Assembly: GCA_021373135.1 (NCBI GenBank)
Contig: JAJFTH010000003.1
Coordinates: 434,001 to 498,000, forward strand
Length of the DNA: 64,000 nucleotides
From: Bacteroidales bacterium
GTDB lineage: Bacteria; Bacteroidota; Bacteroidia; Bacteroidales; UBA1402
Direction: 5' to 3'
Position 1 is the first letter of the stretch, and every line of letters starts with the position of its first letter. The translations under genes and the position numbers were made by a program. Under the pieces are notes generated by a model that was given only the letters and a program-made list of their open reading frames with translations, made no database searches and was not told the DNA's origin. This document shows positions 54,069 through 61,825 of this stretch, piece after piece.

Positions 54069-56272
54069 TTTCCCAATTCTAACTGGTTCTTAACCAGATG
54101 ATAATAAATGCCTCTTTTTTCTGTCAATTCCTGATGTGTACCCTCTTCTGCAATTTTCCCCTGATCAAGCACCACAATCTTGTCTGCATCCCGAACAGTA
54201 CTTAATCGATGAGCGACCACCACCACGGTTTTGCCTTGATAAAAATGATAAAGTTGTTGCATGATTTCTTTTTCATTATTGGCATCCAGTGCATTGGTGG
54301 CTTCGTCAAAGAACAGATATTCCGGATCTTTATAGACAGCTCTGGCAATCAGAATCCTTTGTTTTTGTCCCTGGCTGAGACCTTTACCTTCCATACCAAT
54401 TTTAGTATTGTATCCAAGAGGCAAAGTATCTATAAAATCTCTGATATTGGCCACCGTCGTTGCATAACGCAGACGCTCAATATTGACCTGATCCTCACCG
54501 ATGGCAATATTATTGGCTATGGTATCCGAAAAGATAAATCCATCCTGCAAGACAGCCCCGACTTTGCTTCTCCAGAAGTGTGGATTCAAGATGTTTAAAG
54601 GGGTATTTCCAATCTTGACTTCACCGATATTGGGTTCATAAAAACCCAACATCAATTTGACCAATGTTGTCTTTCCACTGCCACTGGCACCTACAATGGC
54701 GGTCACTTTGTTTTGCGGAATGGTCAGTTGGATATTTTCAAGGACAAAATCCCGGTTAGCGCCATCATAACTGAAGCTCAGATTCTCGATCATCAAGTCT
54801 CTCTTGTCAGGCAATATGGATAATTTGGAAGAAATGGTCTGTTCTTCGTCATCCTTGCCATGTATTTCATTCAACCGTTCCAGACTGATTTTAGCATCCT
54901 GAAATTGTTGGGTAAAACCAATAAATTGTTCAATAGGCGAGTTGAGCTGTCCGATGATATAGGTGACAGACAACATCATACCCAACGTCATGTCTCCGGT
55001 CACCACAGATTGGGCCGCGATAAAAGTAACCAGAATATTGGTGGTCTGATTGAAAAAGACAGACCCCACTTGTTGAAATTGCCCGAGCGCAAGACTCTTC
55101 ACACTAATCTTAAACAATCTAACCTGAATGCGTTCCCATAGCCACCTTTTTTGCTTTTCACAATTGTTGAGCTTGATGTCTTGCATACCGGTAATCATCT
55201 GTATTACATTGCTTTGTTCAGATGAAGCCTGGGCAAAACGCTTATAATCCAATTCACGCCGATATTTCATGAAGAAAAGAATCCAAACCACATACAAAGC
55301 ATTTCCCAAAAGAAATACCCCAAGAATGATCAGGTTATAGTAACCCAAAACAATGGCAAATACAAAGAAACTGACAAAAGAAAAAAGCGTACTGACCGAA
55401 TTTCCCGTCAGGAAACTCTCTATACGGCTGTGATCGCCAATTCGCTGCATGATATCACCCACCATCTTCGTATCGAAAAATCGCAGTGGCAACTTCATGA
55501 GTTTGATCAGGAAATCAGAAATCAGAGAGATATTGATTCTGGTATTCATGTGCAGGAGTATCCAACTACGGATATACTCCACGGAAAGCTTGGCAACAAA
55601 TATGACTATTTGTGCCAATAATACCAACTTGATGAAACTAATGTTTCCATCCCGGACACCAACATCCACCAAAGATTGCGTCAGAAAAGGAAAAATAAGT
55701 TGTAGAATACTGATGACCAGCATTCCAATGATGAGTTGAATGATTTGCTTTCGGTACGGACTGAGGTATTTGAAGAAAAAGGACAAACTTCTTTGATGAG
55801 TTTCCTTTTCATCTTCTTGCTTAAAAAAATCAGGGGAAGGTTGAAGTAACAAGGCGGTGCCCATACCTTCTCCATGATGTGAGGTGCTAATCCAGCATTT
55901 AAGAAATTCGTCCTCTGAATAAGTCAGCAAACCGGCGGCAGGATCAGCAATATATATGGTGGTACCGTTTTTTTTGCTTTTGCGAATGTCATAACAAACC
56001 ACAAAATGATTTTGTTTCCAGTGAAGCACACAAGGCAGTGAAACATCTTCGGTTAATTGTTTGAATGTCACCTTGACACCCGACGAACGAAAGCCAATAG
56101 ATTCAGCAGCTTCACTAATACCCAACATCGACACACCTTGTCTTGTGAGGAAACTTTTTTCTCTGAGTGTCTGAAGGGAGTAGGTTCGACCGTAATATTT
56201 AGCGATCATTCGCAAACAGGTTGGACCGCAATCCATTGCATCCAGTTGGCTATAAATTGGAAAAGGCTTCAT
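54065..56272 (-). CDS. C39-peptidase ABC transporter for double-glycine leader peptides
   Basis: A 735-aa exporter from 56272 (MKPFPIYSQLDAMDCGPTC). The C39 protease has Cys15, a His in NHFVVCYDI and an Asp in YIADPAAG, so it is catalytically complete. It then has six membrane segments and an ABC domain (GASGSGKTTLVKLMLG, LSQGQKQRILIARA, YLFFDEATNALD). It cuts behind GG leaders and exports the peptide. The 50-aa GG peptide at 57682 is the obvious local substrate. Confidence 0.95.
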   Translation of the reverse strand: MKPFPIYSQLDAMDCGPTCLRMIAKYYGRTYSLQTLREKSFLTRQGVSMLGISEAAESIGFRSSGVKVTFKQLTEDVSLPCVLHWKQNHFVVCYDIRKSKKNGTTIYIADPAAGLLTYSEDEFLKCWISTSHHGEGMGTALLLQPSPDFFKQEDEKETHQRSLSFFFKYLSPYRKQIIQLIIGMLVISILQLIFPFLTQSLVDVGVRDGNISFIKLVLLAQIVIFVAKLSVEYIRSWILLHMNTRINISLISDFLIKLMKLPLRFFDTKMVGDIMQRIGDHSRIESFLTGNSVSTLFSFVSFFVFAIVLGYYNLIILGVFLLGNALYVVWILFFMKYRRELDYKRFAQASSEQSNVIQMITGMQDIKLNNCEKQKRWLWERIQVRLFKISVKSLALGQFQQVGSVFFNQTTNILVTFIAAQSVVTGDMTLGMMLSVTYIIGQLNSPIEQFIGFTQQFQDAKISLERLNEIHGKDDEEQTISSKLSILPDKRDLMIENLSFSYDGANRDFVLENIQLTIPQNKVTAIVGASGSGKTTLVKLMLGFYEPNIGEVKIGNTPLNILNPHFWRSKVGAVLQDGFIFSDTIANNIAIGEDQVNIERLRYATTVANIRDFIDTLPLGYNTKIGMEGKGLSQGQKQRILIARAVYKDPEYLFFDEATNALDANNEKEIMQQLYHFYQGKTVVVVAHRLSTVRDADKIVVLDQGKIAEEGTHQELTEKRGIYYHLVKNQLELGN

Positions 56273-56343
56273 TGAAGTGGCGGTAAACAAGTTGATTTGG
56301 TGTATTCATGGATTGTCTTATCTATAAAAACATCATTTTTCTT

Positions 56344-56351
56344 CAAATATA
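56344..56351 (-). promoter_or_regulatory. -7 promoter box of the exporter operon
   Basis: The minus-strand sequence TATATTTG matches TAnnTTTG, about 70 bp before the exporter start. The exporter and HlyD genes may thus be transcribed apart from the maturase genes. Confidence 0.5.
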
Positions 56352-56410
56352 GGACAAATGATTTGTTATGACCAGAAAACATCGTAAAAAAAGGCTTTCG
56401 AAAGAAAGTC

Positions 56411-57412
56411 TTATTGATATGGATCATAATTACATTTAATGGGCTTGGAAAAAATATTTGTTTTATCCTCAATATAAGCTCTGCAATCCTGACATACATA
56501 CCGTAACTCACAGTCTGAACAAACTTCAATCTGGTCTTTATTGATTTTCCAAACTTTTCGAAAGGCATCATTGGCTAAAGCATCCTTCAATTTGGTTATA
56601 GATATCTGTCCAAAATTGTCTTTCATGGATGGACAGTTTTTAATCAATCCGGATTTGTCGACAGATATTTTTTTATTGAGACAGGAATTAAAATGGACGG
56701 ACTCAATGAAAAGTTTGGTCTCAGCTATACAGTAAAACTCATTGGTCACACCACAGCAGCGTTCATCTGCAATTTTATCGGTGGTATAGATGATGGATAA
56801 ATCATCGTGATTGTATACAATGTTTTCTTGAGCACTGGTGATGGTAATTTTTTTTAACGCCGGATATATTTTATTGATTTTTAATATATTGCTTAATGTA
56901 CAATCTTCATGGAGTTCTACCAGGATTTCAAGGCTTCTTATTGTTGACTGAGCTATCGGTGCTAAATCTTTTTTTAATTTCAAAAAAGGGACAGAATAAT
57001 AGTACCTAATTTCAAGAGCTTCACAATATAATTCATTCAATTGCGGAACAATCTGATTAAGCGTATGTTTGGAGTTTAAATCAAAATCCACTATGGCATT
57101 GGTGATGCTTCTGGATTCCTGATATTCTGCCAAATTGATATGAATGGCAGAAGTCGGCTTCTCCGTGGTGTATCCAAATTGGTTGTGATAGAGGTATGTG
57201 ATATATTCCTGAATGAGCTGTTTATCTCTTTCCCCGTGTTTATTGGCAACATCCTCAATAATTTGAGTATTGCTTATATCTTCACCGACAAGCATATCAT
57301 ATAAAAAAAGCGGAATAGGCTGGATGATATTGCGTTGCAAATCACAAATGACTGCTTTTTTGGCGCCCTTCACAGGGATACAACAGGAAAAAAGATGGAA
57401 ATAGCCATTCAT
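56411..57412 (-). CDS. SPASM-domain peptide maturase (grasp-with-spasm GwsS type)
   Basis: A 333-aa protein. The start MNGYFHLFSCCIPVKGAKKA and VICDLQRNIIQPIPLFLYDM match the grasp-with-spasm SPASM-domain maturases. The C-terminus is a SPASM domain with cysteines in FNSCLNKK, GLIKNCPSM, and ICSDCELRYVCQDCRA-like spacing (residues about 290-315). The radical-SAM CxxxCxxC motif is absent, as in that family, so it is thought to act with an ATP-grasp ligase. That ligase gene is not found here. Its start overlaps the 67-aa gene (ATGA). Confidence 0.8.
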   Translation of the reverse strand: MNGYFHLFSCCIPVKGAKKAVICDLQRNIIQPIPLFLYDMLVGEDISNTQIIEDVANKHGERDKQLIQEYITYLYHNQFGYTTEKPTSAIHINLAEYQESRSITNAIVDFDLNSKHTLNQIVPQLNELYCEALEIRYYYSVPFLKLKKDLAPIAQSTIRSLEILVELHEDCTLSNILKINKIYPALKKITITSAQENIVYNHDDLSIIYTTDKIADERCCGVTNEFYCIAETKLFIESVHFNSCLNKKISVDKSGLIKNCPSMKDNFGQISITKLKDALANDAFRKVWKINKDQIEVCSDCELRYVCQDCRAYIEDKTNIFSKPIKCNYDPYQ

Positions 57413-57612
57413 ATTTTAACGACCCGATACTTCTTCGTATCATTCAATAATCTGGAAATGAATTTATTAAAATTGACCGAAGCTGAATCATCATGTCTTA
57501 AATCATTTCCGAATCCATAAAATGAATTGGTTGAAATCGGGCTGCTCACACGCTCGGAGAATAATCTCTCTGCACGGAATAAGTCTTTGTTATTTAGGAT
57601 TATACAGGACAT
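57409..57612 (-). CDS. 67-aa protein coupled to the SPASM maturase (unknown)
   Basis: A small basic protein starting MSCIILNNKDLFRAERLFSE with a Ser/Asn/Asp-rich middle (SSPISTNSFYGFGNDLRHDD) and the end NDTKKYRVVKI. Its stop overlaps the maturase start, which supports translation. It has no GG motif and does not look like an ATP-grasp enzyme. It could be a peptide substrate of the maturase with acidic and hydroxyl residues for cross-linking, or a truncated gene. I cannot assign a family. Confidence 0.5.
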   Translation of the reverse strand: MSCIILNNKDLFRAERLFSERVSSPISTNSFYGFGNDLRHDDSASVNFNKFISRLLNDTKKYRVVKI

Positions 57613-57681
57613 AATTATATAATAATAAAGAAAATGTTAAAAAATTAATATAACATCAATTAATAAATAAATATCAAAAAA

Positions 57682-57834
57682 CTAATCTCTTCTAAATACT
57701 AAACCTATTGAGCCATCTTCTCTACGAACTAAATACCAAATTCCACCTTGGATAGATTTTAACTCTTCTTTACTCATTTCCATCAATTCTGATTTCTTGC
57801 TTTCACTTGATTTCTTAAAAATAATTGTTTTCAT
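57682..57834 (-). CDS. Double-glycine leader peptide (RiPP or bacteriocin-like precursor)
   Basis: A 50-aa gene. It reads MKTIIFKKSSESKKSELMEM followed by SKEELKSIQGG, then the core IWYLVRREDGSIGLVFRRD. The leader has the acidic-hydrophobic helix (MSKEELKSIQGG) of Bacteroidota GG peptides, and cleavage after Gly31 would release a 19-residue peptide with four Arg. It is encoded next to the maturase genes and close to the C39 exporter, which cuts such leaders. The core has Asp, Glu and Ser that could be cross-linked. A -7 box lies about 50 bp upstream. Confidence 0.8.
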   Translation of the reverse strand: MKTIIFKKSSESKKSELMEMSKEELKSIQGGIWYLVRREDGSIGLVFRRD

Positions 57835-57880
57835 AATTTGGGCTATTTTAGATTTATAAATTGGTTGATCTTATTTTTTA

Positions 57881-57888
57881 CAAAAATA
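57881..57888 (-). promoter_or_regulatory. -7 promoter box of the peptide operon, within a dyad
   Basis: The minus-strand sequence TATTTTTG fits TAnnTTTG. It lies inside a 9-bp inverted repeat (CTTATTTTT / AAAAATAAG, 57870-57890) that could be a regulator site. Confidence 0.45.
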
Positions 57889-57947
57889 AGATTAGAGCCC
57901 ATTATAACTACTAAATGAAATCTTGTAAAATCTAAATGAAATCTTAT

Positions 57948-57955
57948 ATCTTTGC
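57948..57955 (+). promoter_or_regulatory. -7 promoter box of histidine kinase 3
   Basis: TATCTTTG with a TTG about 21 bp upstream. It overlaps the beginning of a longer reading frame, so the kinase start is placed at 57978. Confidence 0.6.
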
Positions 57956-57977
57956 GGCAGCCACTAAGTCAAATACT

Positions 57978-59291
57978 ATGTTTACTTCAAAATCAATTAG
58001 AATCTTTTCCGTTTTCGGCATACTTATGCTATTAATACTTCAATACATATGGTTCAAAAATTCCTATATATTGATGGAGCATGACATTATCGAAAAAAGC
58101 GAGACAAATTTAAAAAAATCAGTTGAAAATGAATTATTTGAAAGATTTAATAGCGTTTCGAAGACTCCATTTGTCGAAATCGAAAACAATAATTTTAATA
58201 ATGAATCTGAAGTTCTTGCCAAAGGTGGTATCAATCAATCGAACGATATCAATAATATTATACAAGAAGGAATGGCTTCAATTGGTTTAACTTGTTCGAT
58301 TAAGCGAGTTGATACTCTATTTCAAAAAGAAATGATTGAAAGTTTAGGCTTTGTACCGAAATATTCCATTCGATTCATAGATGCAAAACAAAAAGAGAAA
58401 GCAAAAGGCTCAAAATTCATTTTTTTTGCAAAAGTCACCGAAAAGCAATATGTCGAAGTCGTATTGAACTCCCCCCTCGGATCCATTTTACGGCAAGCAC
58501 AGTTAATATTATTAACTTCCATTTTACTCGTCATATTAATAGGAGTCATTTTGGTTTATCAACTCAGAAGCATGTTACGTGAAAAACAATTCGTCAACTT
58601 CATCCAAGAGTACACACATGCCCTGACACACGAACTAAAAACTCCCATCAGCGGGATCTATATGTCAGCTTCACAATTGGTTTCCGGCCTGTTCGAAGAC
58701 AAACCTGAATCCAGACAGCATTATTATCAGATGTGTAAAGACCAAAGTCAAAAATTGCTGACCACTGTAGATAGAATACTGCTGGTAGCCAAAGCAGAAC
58801 ATTCCAAAATCACACCCAGTCTGGCAAAAATGGAGCTAAGGCCTTACATCGATAAAATTGTTGACAATCGGAGACAGAACAATTTTCGTATGAAAAGCGT
58901 TGAATTATATACCGAATATCAGTCAGAAACCATGACAGGTACAATCGACCCATTTCTAATGGAAAACGTGCTCAACAATCTGATTGATAACGCAATAAAA
59001 TATTCCGACAACACAGTCAAAATTGTTGTATCTTGTACCATTTCCGACAAGAAACTATGTATCAGCGTCAAAGACAATGGATTTGGCATTGCAGAAAAAG
59101 ATCAGAAACACATCTTTGACAACTTTGAAAGAGGTGACAAAGTGGAAGGCAAGGGTATAGACGGTTTCGGAATAGGATTGAACTATGTAAACAAAGTAAT
59201 CAAGGCTCATAAGGGCACTATTTCTGTAAAAAGTGAAGAAGGAATTGGTAGCGAATTTATAATTGTTTTACCAAATAATTTTGAGATATAA
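57978..59291 (+). CDS. Sensor histidine kinase 3
   Basis: A 437-aa kinase from 57978 (MFTSKSIRIFSVF). It has the same build as kinases 1 and 2: membrane segments FSVFGILMLLILQYIWF and LILLTSILLVILIGVILVY around a periplasmic part. The H-box is canonical here (ALTHELKTPISGIYM), while kinases 1 and 2 have HETRTP. The N- and G-boxes are complete (ENVLNNLIDNAIKYS, VKDNGFGIAEKD, GFGIGLNYVNKVIKAHKG). It is transcribed divergently from the GG-peptide gene and is 2 bp from the response regulator gene. Confidence 0.92.
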   Translation: MFTSKSIRIFSVFGILMLLILQYIWFKNSYILMEHDIIEKSETNLKKSVENELFERFNSVSKTPFVEIENNNFNNESEVLAKGGINQSNDINNIIQEGMASIGLTCSIKRVDTLFQKEMIESLGFVPKYSIRFIDAKQKEKAKGSKFIFFAKVTEKQYVEVVLNSPLGSILRQAQLILLTSILLVILIGVILVYQLRSMLREKQFVNFIQEYTHALTHELKTPISGIYMSASQLVSGLFEDKPESRQHYYQMCKDQSQKLLTTVDRILLVAKAEHSKITPSLAKMELRPYIDKIVDNRRQNNFRMKSVELYTEYQSETMTGTIDPFLMENVLNNLIDNAIKYSDNTVKIVVSCTISDKKLCISVKDNGFGIAEKDQKHIFDNFERGDKVEGKGIDGFGIGLNYVNKVIKAHKGTISVKSEEGIGSEFIIVLPNNFEI

Positions 59292-59293
59292 TT

Positions 59294-59980
59294 ATGATAA
59301 AGATTTTGCTGGTCGAGGATGATGAGGTTTTAGGATATATCATTAAAGAAGGAATGGAGCTAATCAGCGACTATGAAGTCTGCTGGGCCAACACCCCCAA
59401 AGATGGGTTGAAGGATTTTGACGAATTCATGCCTGATATTGTCGTATCAGATGTGGAAATGCCGGGAATGACCGGTTTGGAAATGGTCAAGCTAATCAGG
59501 GAAAAAAATCAGAATATACCCATTATTCTTGAAACCTGCGTTTCTTCAAGCAAAGTTATCCTCGAAGCTTATCAGATTGGAATAGACAATTACATCAAAA
59601 AACCATTTTTACCTGAAGAGTTGCATGCCTATATTCAAGGGTTGTTGAAACGCCTTGCCAACAAACCGATCAAAACGTTTGAAAACTTCACCAATATCGG
59701 CGACCTTAAATTCAATGTCAAACAGCAATTTCTGATTACGCCCACCAAAAAAATTGAACTGTCTATCAGGGAATCTGTCCTTTTGGATCTCTTGTTCAAA
59801 AATCAGGGACAGCTCATCACTAAAGAAACCATAGCGGAACAAGTCTGGGGCGGAACACAATACCTAAACAATCAAAGTTTAGATGTTTTCATGCACAATC
59901 TTCGCAAGTATCTTTCTGAAGACCCAAACATCAAGATTAAAACGTTAAGAGGCGTCGGATATATTCTTGAAATTTTATAG
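59294..59980 (+). CDS. OmpR-family response regulator
   Basis: A 228-aa regulator. The receiver domain has ILLVEDDEV, the phosphorylated Asp53 in VVSDVEMPG and Lys in YIKKPF. The C-terminal winged helix has LSIRESVLLDLLFKNQGQLI and LDVFMHNLRKYLSE, ending IKTLRGVGYILEI. It is the only response regulator near three kinases and probably takes signals from all of them. It probably controls the peptide cassette; target sites were not identified. Confidence 0.93.
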   Translation: MIKILLVEDDEVLGYIIKEGMELISDYEVCWANTPKDGLKDFDEFMPDIVVSDVEMPGMTGLEMVKLIREKNQNIPIILETCVSSSKVILEAYQIGIDNYIKKPFLPEELHAYIQGLLKRLANKPIKTFENFTNIGDLKFNVKQQFLITPTKKIELSIRESVLLDLLFKNQGQLITKETIAEQVWGGTQYLNNQSLDVFMHNLRKYLSEDPNIKIKTLRGVGYILEIL

Positions 59981-60003
59981 CGTTAATATATGTTAACGCT
60001 ATA
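59976..60003. terminator. Terminator hairpin after the response regulator
   Basis: A perfect 11-bp inverted repeat, TATAGCGTTAA and TTAACGCTATA, with a 6-nt loop; it includes the TAG stop codon. The T-run after it is weak. Confidence 0.6.
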
Positions 60004-60046
60004 ATCATTTCATGATTTCCAAAAGGATTCATAGTGTATAAATATG

Positions 60047-60054
60047 TACTTTTG
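60047..60054 (+). promoter_or_regulatory. -7 promoter box of the transporter gene
   Basis: TACTTTTG fits TAnnTTTG, about 94 bp before the start codon at 60148. Confidence 0.55.
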
Positions 60055-60075
60055 CGGCTTGAAAGGATGGAACTC

Positions 60076-60114
60076 AAAAACCCAATTTTTCTTCATGGTT
60101 TTCGATGGGTTTTT
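60076..60114 (+). promoter_or_regulatory. Leader hairpin with T-run (possible attenuator)
   Basis: AAAAACCCA pairs with TGGGTTTTT over 9 bp within the transporter leader. The T-rich right arm makes it look like an intrinsic terminator placed between promoter and gene, so it may act as an attenuator. It could also be a start-site hairpin without a termination role. Confidence 0.4.
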
Positions 60115-60147
60115 ATTGCGTATTAGGTATTAATAAATTGATTCAAA

Positions 60148-61809
60148 ATGGATTGGCTACTCGACCTCATTTCGAACAACTCGGTTGCTCATACTATTTT
60201 TTTAATTGGGATTGTGATTGCTTTGGGCGTCTGGCTCGGTAAAATCAAAATTGGTGGTATATCACTTGGTGTTACTTGGGTGCTCTTCATAGGCATTGTT
60301 GTCAGTCATTTCGGAATGGTCGTCGATCCGAAAATTCTTAATTTCATCAAAGAATTCGGGTTAATATTGTTCGTATATTCCATAGGTTTACAGGTTGGTC
60401 CGGGTTTCTTTTCTTCCATTAAAAAAGACGGTATACGTCTGAATTGTTTAGCCACAGCTATTGTATTTCTTGGCGTCGGAGTGGCTGTTACCTTTTATTA
60501 TACCACTGATTTACCTATTTCGACCATTGTAGGTATCTTATCAGGAGCTGTCACCAATACTCCTGGTTTAGGTGCTGCTCAGGAAGCATATACACAGGTG
60601 AACGGCAATCTGATTGATCCGACCATTGCTCTTGGTTATGCAGCCGCTTACCCACTTGGGGTGATTGGTATTATCGGAGCTATTGTTCTGATTCGGTACC
60701 TTTTTCGCATAAAGATGGCAGATGAAACCAAACTGATTGAAGACAAGAATACGCAAAGCAACGCTTTTACCCTTCTAAGTATTCAGATTACCAATCCGAC
60801 TATTTCCGGCAAATCGGTACAAAAAATTCAGGATTATTTAGACAGTCATTTTGTGATTTCACGGGTTCAAAGGTCGGATGGAAAAATTGAATTATGTAAT
60901 GCCGATACCATTCTGATATTAGATGATATTATTTTTGTAGCCACCGAAACAGCAGAACGTGATAGGGTTCTGGCCTTGTTGGGTAAAGAAGTTGAAAAAG
61001 ACTGGTATAAGGAAAACGGAGATTTGGTGTCACGTCGAATATTGGTTACCAAGGATGGCGTCAATGGCAAAACCCTGGGCTCTCTGCAATTGCGCAAGAC
61101 CTATGGAATAAATATCACACGGATTAACCGTGCCGGTTTTGACTTTTTGGCTACACCTTCCGTTGCTATCCAAATCGGTGACCGGGTGATGGTGGTCGGT
61201 CGTGAAGAATCCGTCAAGAATGTGGAGAATGTCCTGGGTAATTCTTTGAAGCGTCTGGATCACCCGAATCTGGGTCCGATTTTTATAGGCATTGCATTGG
61301 GGGTTCTGCTTGGATGTGTTCCATTTACCTTCCCGGGCATACCTCAGGGTATAAAACTTGGTCTGGCCGGTGGCATATTGATCGTATCCATTTTGATCGG
61401 ACGTTTTGGTCCCAGTCTACATTTGCCGACCTATACCACCATGAGTGCCAATTTGATGTTGAGGGAAGTTGGTATCACACTCTTTCTTGGTAGTGTCGGC
61501 CTTTCTTCCGGTGAACAATTTGTAGAAACGGTCTTTACGACAAATGGCCTGATATGGGTTGGCATAGGATTCGCTATTACGGTCATACCGTTGTTGATTG
61601 TCGGTTGCATTTCCAGAGGGATATTTAAAATGGATTACTTCGAAATCATGGGACTGATCGCCGGAAGCACCACAGATCCACCGGCACTTGCTTATGCCAA
61701 CAGCACCAGCAATAACGACCGGTCAGCCATAGCCTATTCGACGGTATATCCATTGACAATGTTTTTGAGGGTATTGACTGCGCAGTTTTTAATTCTTATT
61801 TTTGCGTAA
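60148..61809 (+). CDS. AspT/YidE/YbjL-family membrane transporter
   Basis: A 553-aa protein with two membrane halves of five to six segments (VAHTIFLIGIVIALGVWLG; LGPIFIGIALGVLLGC) and two central TrkA-C-like domains (TNPTISGKSVQKIQDYLD; GVNGKTLGSLQLRKTYGI). The repeated family motif NTPGLGAAQEA and its counterpart TTDPPALAYANS are present, as in aspartate:alanine antiporters. The substrate is not known. It is followed after 16 bp by mutS2. Confidence 0.9.
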   Translation: MDWLLDLISNNSVAHTIFLIGIVIALGVWLGKIKIGGISLGVTWVLFIGIVVSHFGMVVDPKILNFIKEFGLILFVYSIGLQVGPGFFSSIKKDGIRLNCLATAIVFLGVGVAVTFYYTTDLPISTIVGILSGAVTNTPGLGAAQEAYTQVNGNLIDPTIALGYAAAYPLGVIGIIGAIVLIRYLFRIKMADETKLIEDKNTQSNAFTLLSIQITNPTISGKSVQKIQDYLDSHFVISRVQRSDGKIELCNADTILILDDIIFVATETAERDRVLALLGKEVEKDWYKENGDLVSRRILVTKDGVNGKTLGSLQLRKTYGINITRINRAGFDFLATPSVAIQIGDRVMVVGREESVKNVENVLGNSLKRLDHPNLGPIFIGIALGVLLGCVPFTFPGIPQGIKLGLAGGILIVSILIGRFGPSLHLPTYTTMSANLMLREVGITLFLGSVGLSSGEQFVETVFTTNGLIWVGIGFAITVIPLLIVGCISRGIFKMDYFEIMGLIAGSTTDPPALAYANSTSNNDRSAIAYSTVYPLTMFLRVLTAQFLILIFA

Positions 61810-61825
61810 AGCAAAAATAAGGAAA

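Noticed and set aside
56269..56571. A 100-aa minus-strand frame between exporter and maturase as a peptide gene
   Set aside because: It overlaps the maturase C-terminus and the exporter start in another frame, has no GG motif, and covers the exporter's promoter.
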